NCBI RefSeq assembly: GCF_902801725.1
Contig: NZ_CADCJB010000016.1
Span: 1 to 42,660 of the forward strand
DNA length: 42,660 bases
Direction of reading: 5' to 3'
Source: an uncultured Methanobrevibacter sp.
Lineage (GTDB): Archaea; Methanobacteriota; Methanobacteria; Methanobacteriales; Methanobacteriaceae
Below are positions 41,239 to 42,660 of the stretch, piece by piece. The notes below the pieces were generated by a model. The model worked only from the letters and a program-made list of their open reading frames with translations. It ran no database searches and was not told the origin of the DNA. Position numbers and translations under genes: made by a program. Each line of letters starts with the position of its first letter. Position 1 is the stretch's first letter.

Positions 41239-42660
41239 ACAACAACGCACAAAACAATACCATCTACATCGACAATGAATATAGTGGTGAAAACTTAACT
41301 GTCAACAACAATATTTTCCTAAACAACAACGCCACCGAAATTGGATTCTATAAAACTGACACCACCTCAAACACAGATTACAACTGGTTCGGACACAACG
41401 AAACCAACTACAAAAACAACCCAAAAATAGAAAACTGCAAAATCTGGCTGTTTTTAAACGCAACAGCAAAACCCAACACAATAACAATACTGGACACAAG
41501 CAACATAACATACAAACTCCGGATGTACAACTCAACCAACGAAAACACATCAGAATACGACAACACACCCCTAAAACCAGTCAACCTGACAGTAACATCA
41601 AACGGATACACCAGCAAAAATACTGCCAAACTGGAAGAAACCATAAAATATACACCAGCCAAAAGTGGAACAGGCAGCATAACCGCAACAATAGAAAATG
41701 CCACATATACCATTTATTTAAATGTCAATAAGGCTGATTCAAACCTTTCACTTGTCGACGAAGAAGTGCCATACTCAGAAAATACAACACTCACACTCAA
41801 CTACAACTCAACTGCAACAGGAAAAGTAAACATCACACTCACAGGCAAAAAACACAACCAAAAAATCACAGACATAAACCTAAACACAACAATAGACCTG
41901 GGAAACATCCTACCAGACAAATATAACATAACCATCAAATACACAGGCGACGAAACATTCCTAAACACAACAGCAACCGGAAAGCTAACCGTACTCAAAC
42001 TTGAATCAAACATAAATCCACAGCCATACGACATCAACGTCACAGACAAAAACGGATTAATGTTCATCATCACACTACCAGAAAACGCAACCGGAAACAT
42101 AACAATAAACAACAAAAAAACAATCAACATAGAAAAAGAAGGCAAAAAAGAAAAAGGAAAACTAACAATCAACATTACCAACAACGCATACCCCGTCGGA
42201 AAATACAAATGGACATTCACCTACCTCGGAGACGACATCTACAACAACTCAACCAAACAGGCAACATCAAACATCCTAATCATACAAACCACAATAACAC
42301 CAGAAAACAAAACAATCGAACTGACCTTCGAAGACGAATCAAAAATAAACTACACAACACAACCAGACAACCTGAAAGAAATCACATTCGAAAGCAACAA
42401 CACAAACATAATCACAGTCGATGCTGACGGATCCATCAAAGCAGTCGGCACAGGCCAAGCAAAAATCACCATCAAATTCAACGGAAACGAAAACTACACA
42501 GCATCCAACGCAACAGTAACAATAACCGTAAACAAAGCCAACTCCACACTAACAGTCCCAGACACCGAAACCAACTACGGAACAACCACCAACATCAACG
42601 TAACCTACGAAGGAGCAGAAGGAATAACCGCAAAACTAAATGATAAAAACCTAACAGTCA
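40821..42660 (+). CDS. Adhesin-like surface protein, continuation after frameshift (partial at right edge)
   Basis: The frame is open from 40821 to the last base without a stop. It holds five more repeats (to about 41238), the end of the beta-helix (NNNIFLNNNATEIGFY) and then at least three Ig-like domains of 90-110 residues, rich in Thr/Asn with N-glycosylation sites. They include TLTLNYNSTATGKVNITLTG, ITLPENATGNITI and a bacterial Ig-like group 2-type segment (AVGTGQAKITIKFNGNENYT). Such tandem domains typically hold the adhesin away from the wall. No start of its own is visible, so it belongs to the gene beginning at 39635. The cell-wall anchor, if any, lies beyond the window. Confidence 0.85.

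Noticed and set aside
40043-41252. Long open frames on the minus strand (Cys/Val-rich repeats)
   Set aside because: They are mirror images of the adhesin repeat. The sense strand has a signal peptide, promoter and recognisable beta-helix units; the antisense products are low-complexity with no start signal.
42209-42427. 72-codon frame on the plus strand near the right edge
   Set aside because: It is out of frame with the continuous adhesin reading frame and encodes an Asn/His/Arg-rich shadow product.

Overview
The window reads as genomic DNA of a methanogenic archaeon of the order Methanobacteriales, most likely a gut or rumen Methanobrevibacter. The evidence is the archaeal gene string rpl21e-rpoF and DUF655-ksgA-methyltransferase, AT-rich DNA, many starts preceded by GGTGAT-type ribosome binding sites, a large Asn/Thr-rich repeat surface protein of the adhesin-like type, and a non-ribosomal peptide synthetase (NRPS) followed by MATE exporters, a combination known from Methanobrevibacter. 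This placement is inference from gene content. No 16S or tRNA gene is present.

Layout. (1) 1-9.8 kb: a two-module NRPS with a reductase release domain, cut off at the left edge and broken by an out-of-frame deletion in its second adenylation domain, then two tandem MATE exporters with an unusual soluble C-terminal domain. (2) 9.8-13.9 kb: core information genes (L21e, Rpo4/RpoF, DUF655, KsgA, HemK-like methyltransferase, a 54-residue membrane protein), with a frameshifted LOG-family gene and a strong RNA hairpin lying between rpoF and DUF655. (3) 13.9-19.1 kb: amino-acid metabolism and housekeeping (dapF-lysA, a Nudix hydrolase, argD with a zinc-ribbon gene, a cyclophilin). (4) 19.1-19.7 kb: a gene-poor strip with apparent coding debris. 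(5) 19.7-37.2 kb: a defence island on the minus strand. It holds a Nudix / coiled-coil microprotein / PLD-helicase-DUF3427 operon, an McrB-McrC-like pair, and a type I restriction-modification operon (hsdR-hsdM-hsdS-zinc ribbon). The hsdS gene is paired with two further hsdS copies in the same or opposite orientation, and a tyrosine recombinase sits among them. (6) 37.3-39.4 kb: small secreted or membrane-anchored proteins sharing a VP(K/E)-type domain. (7) 39.6 kb to the right edge: a giant adhesin-like protein with 14 repeats of 26-27 residues followed by Ig-like domains, broken by a 20-nt deletion and running off the window.

How it fits together. The NRPS would build a short peptide from two modules with the same predicted specificity and release it reductively as an aldehyde or alcohol, and the MATE proteins are the natural exporters. 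The defence island combines modification-dependent (McrBC) and modification-coupled (type I) restriction. The hsdS copies share exact repeats at the start, centre and end of the gene, in inverted orientation, which is the signature of an invertible specificity-switching locus. Only the copy behind hsdM has a ribosome binding site.

Caution. Three long genes (NRPS, LOG, adhesin) each carry a frame break (about -73, +1 and -20 nt). They may be real decay or phase states, or consensus/assembly errors in repetitive DNA. Read-level checking would decide.
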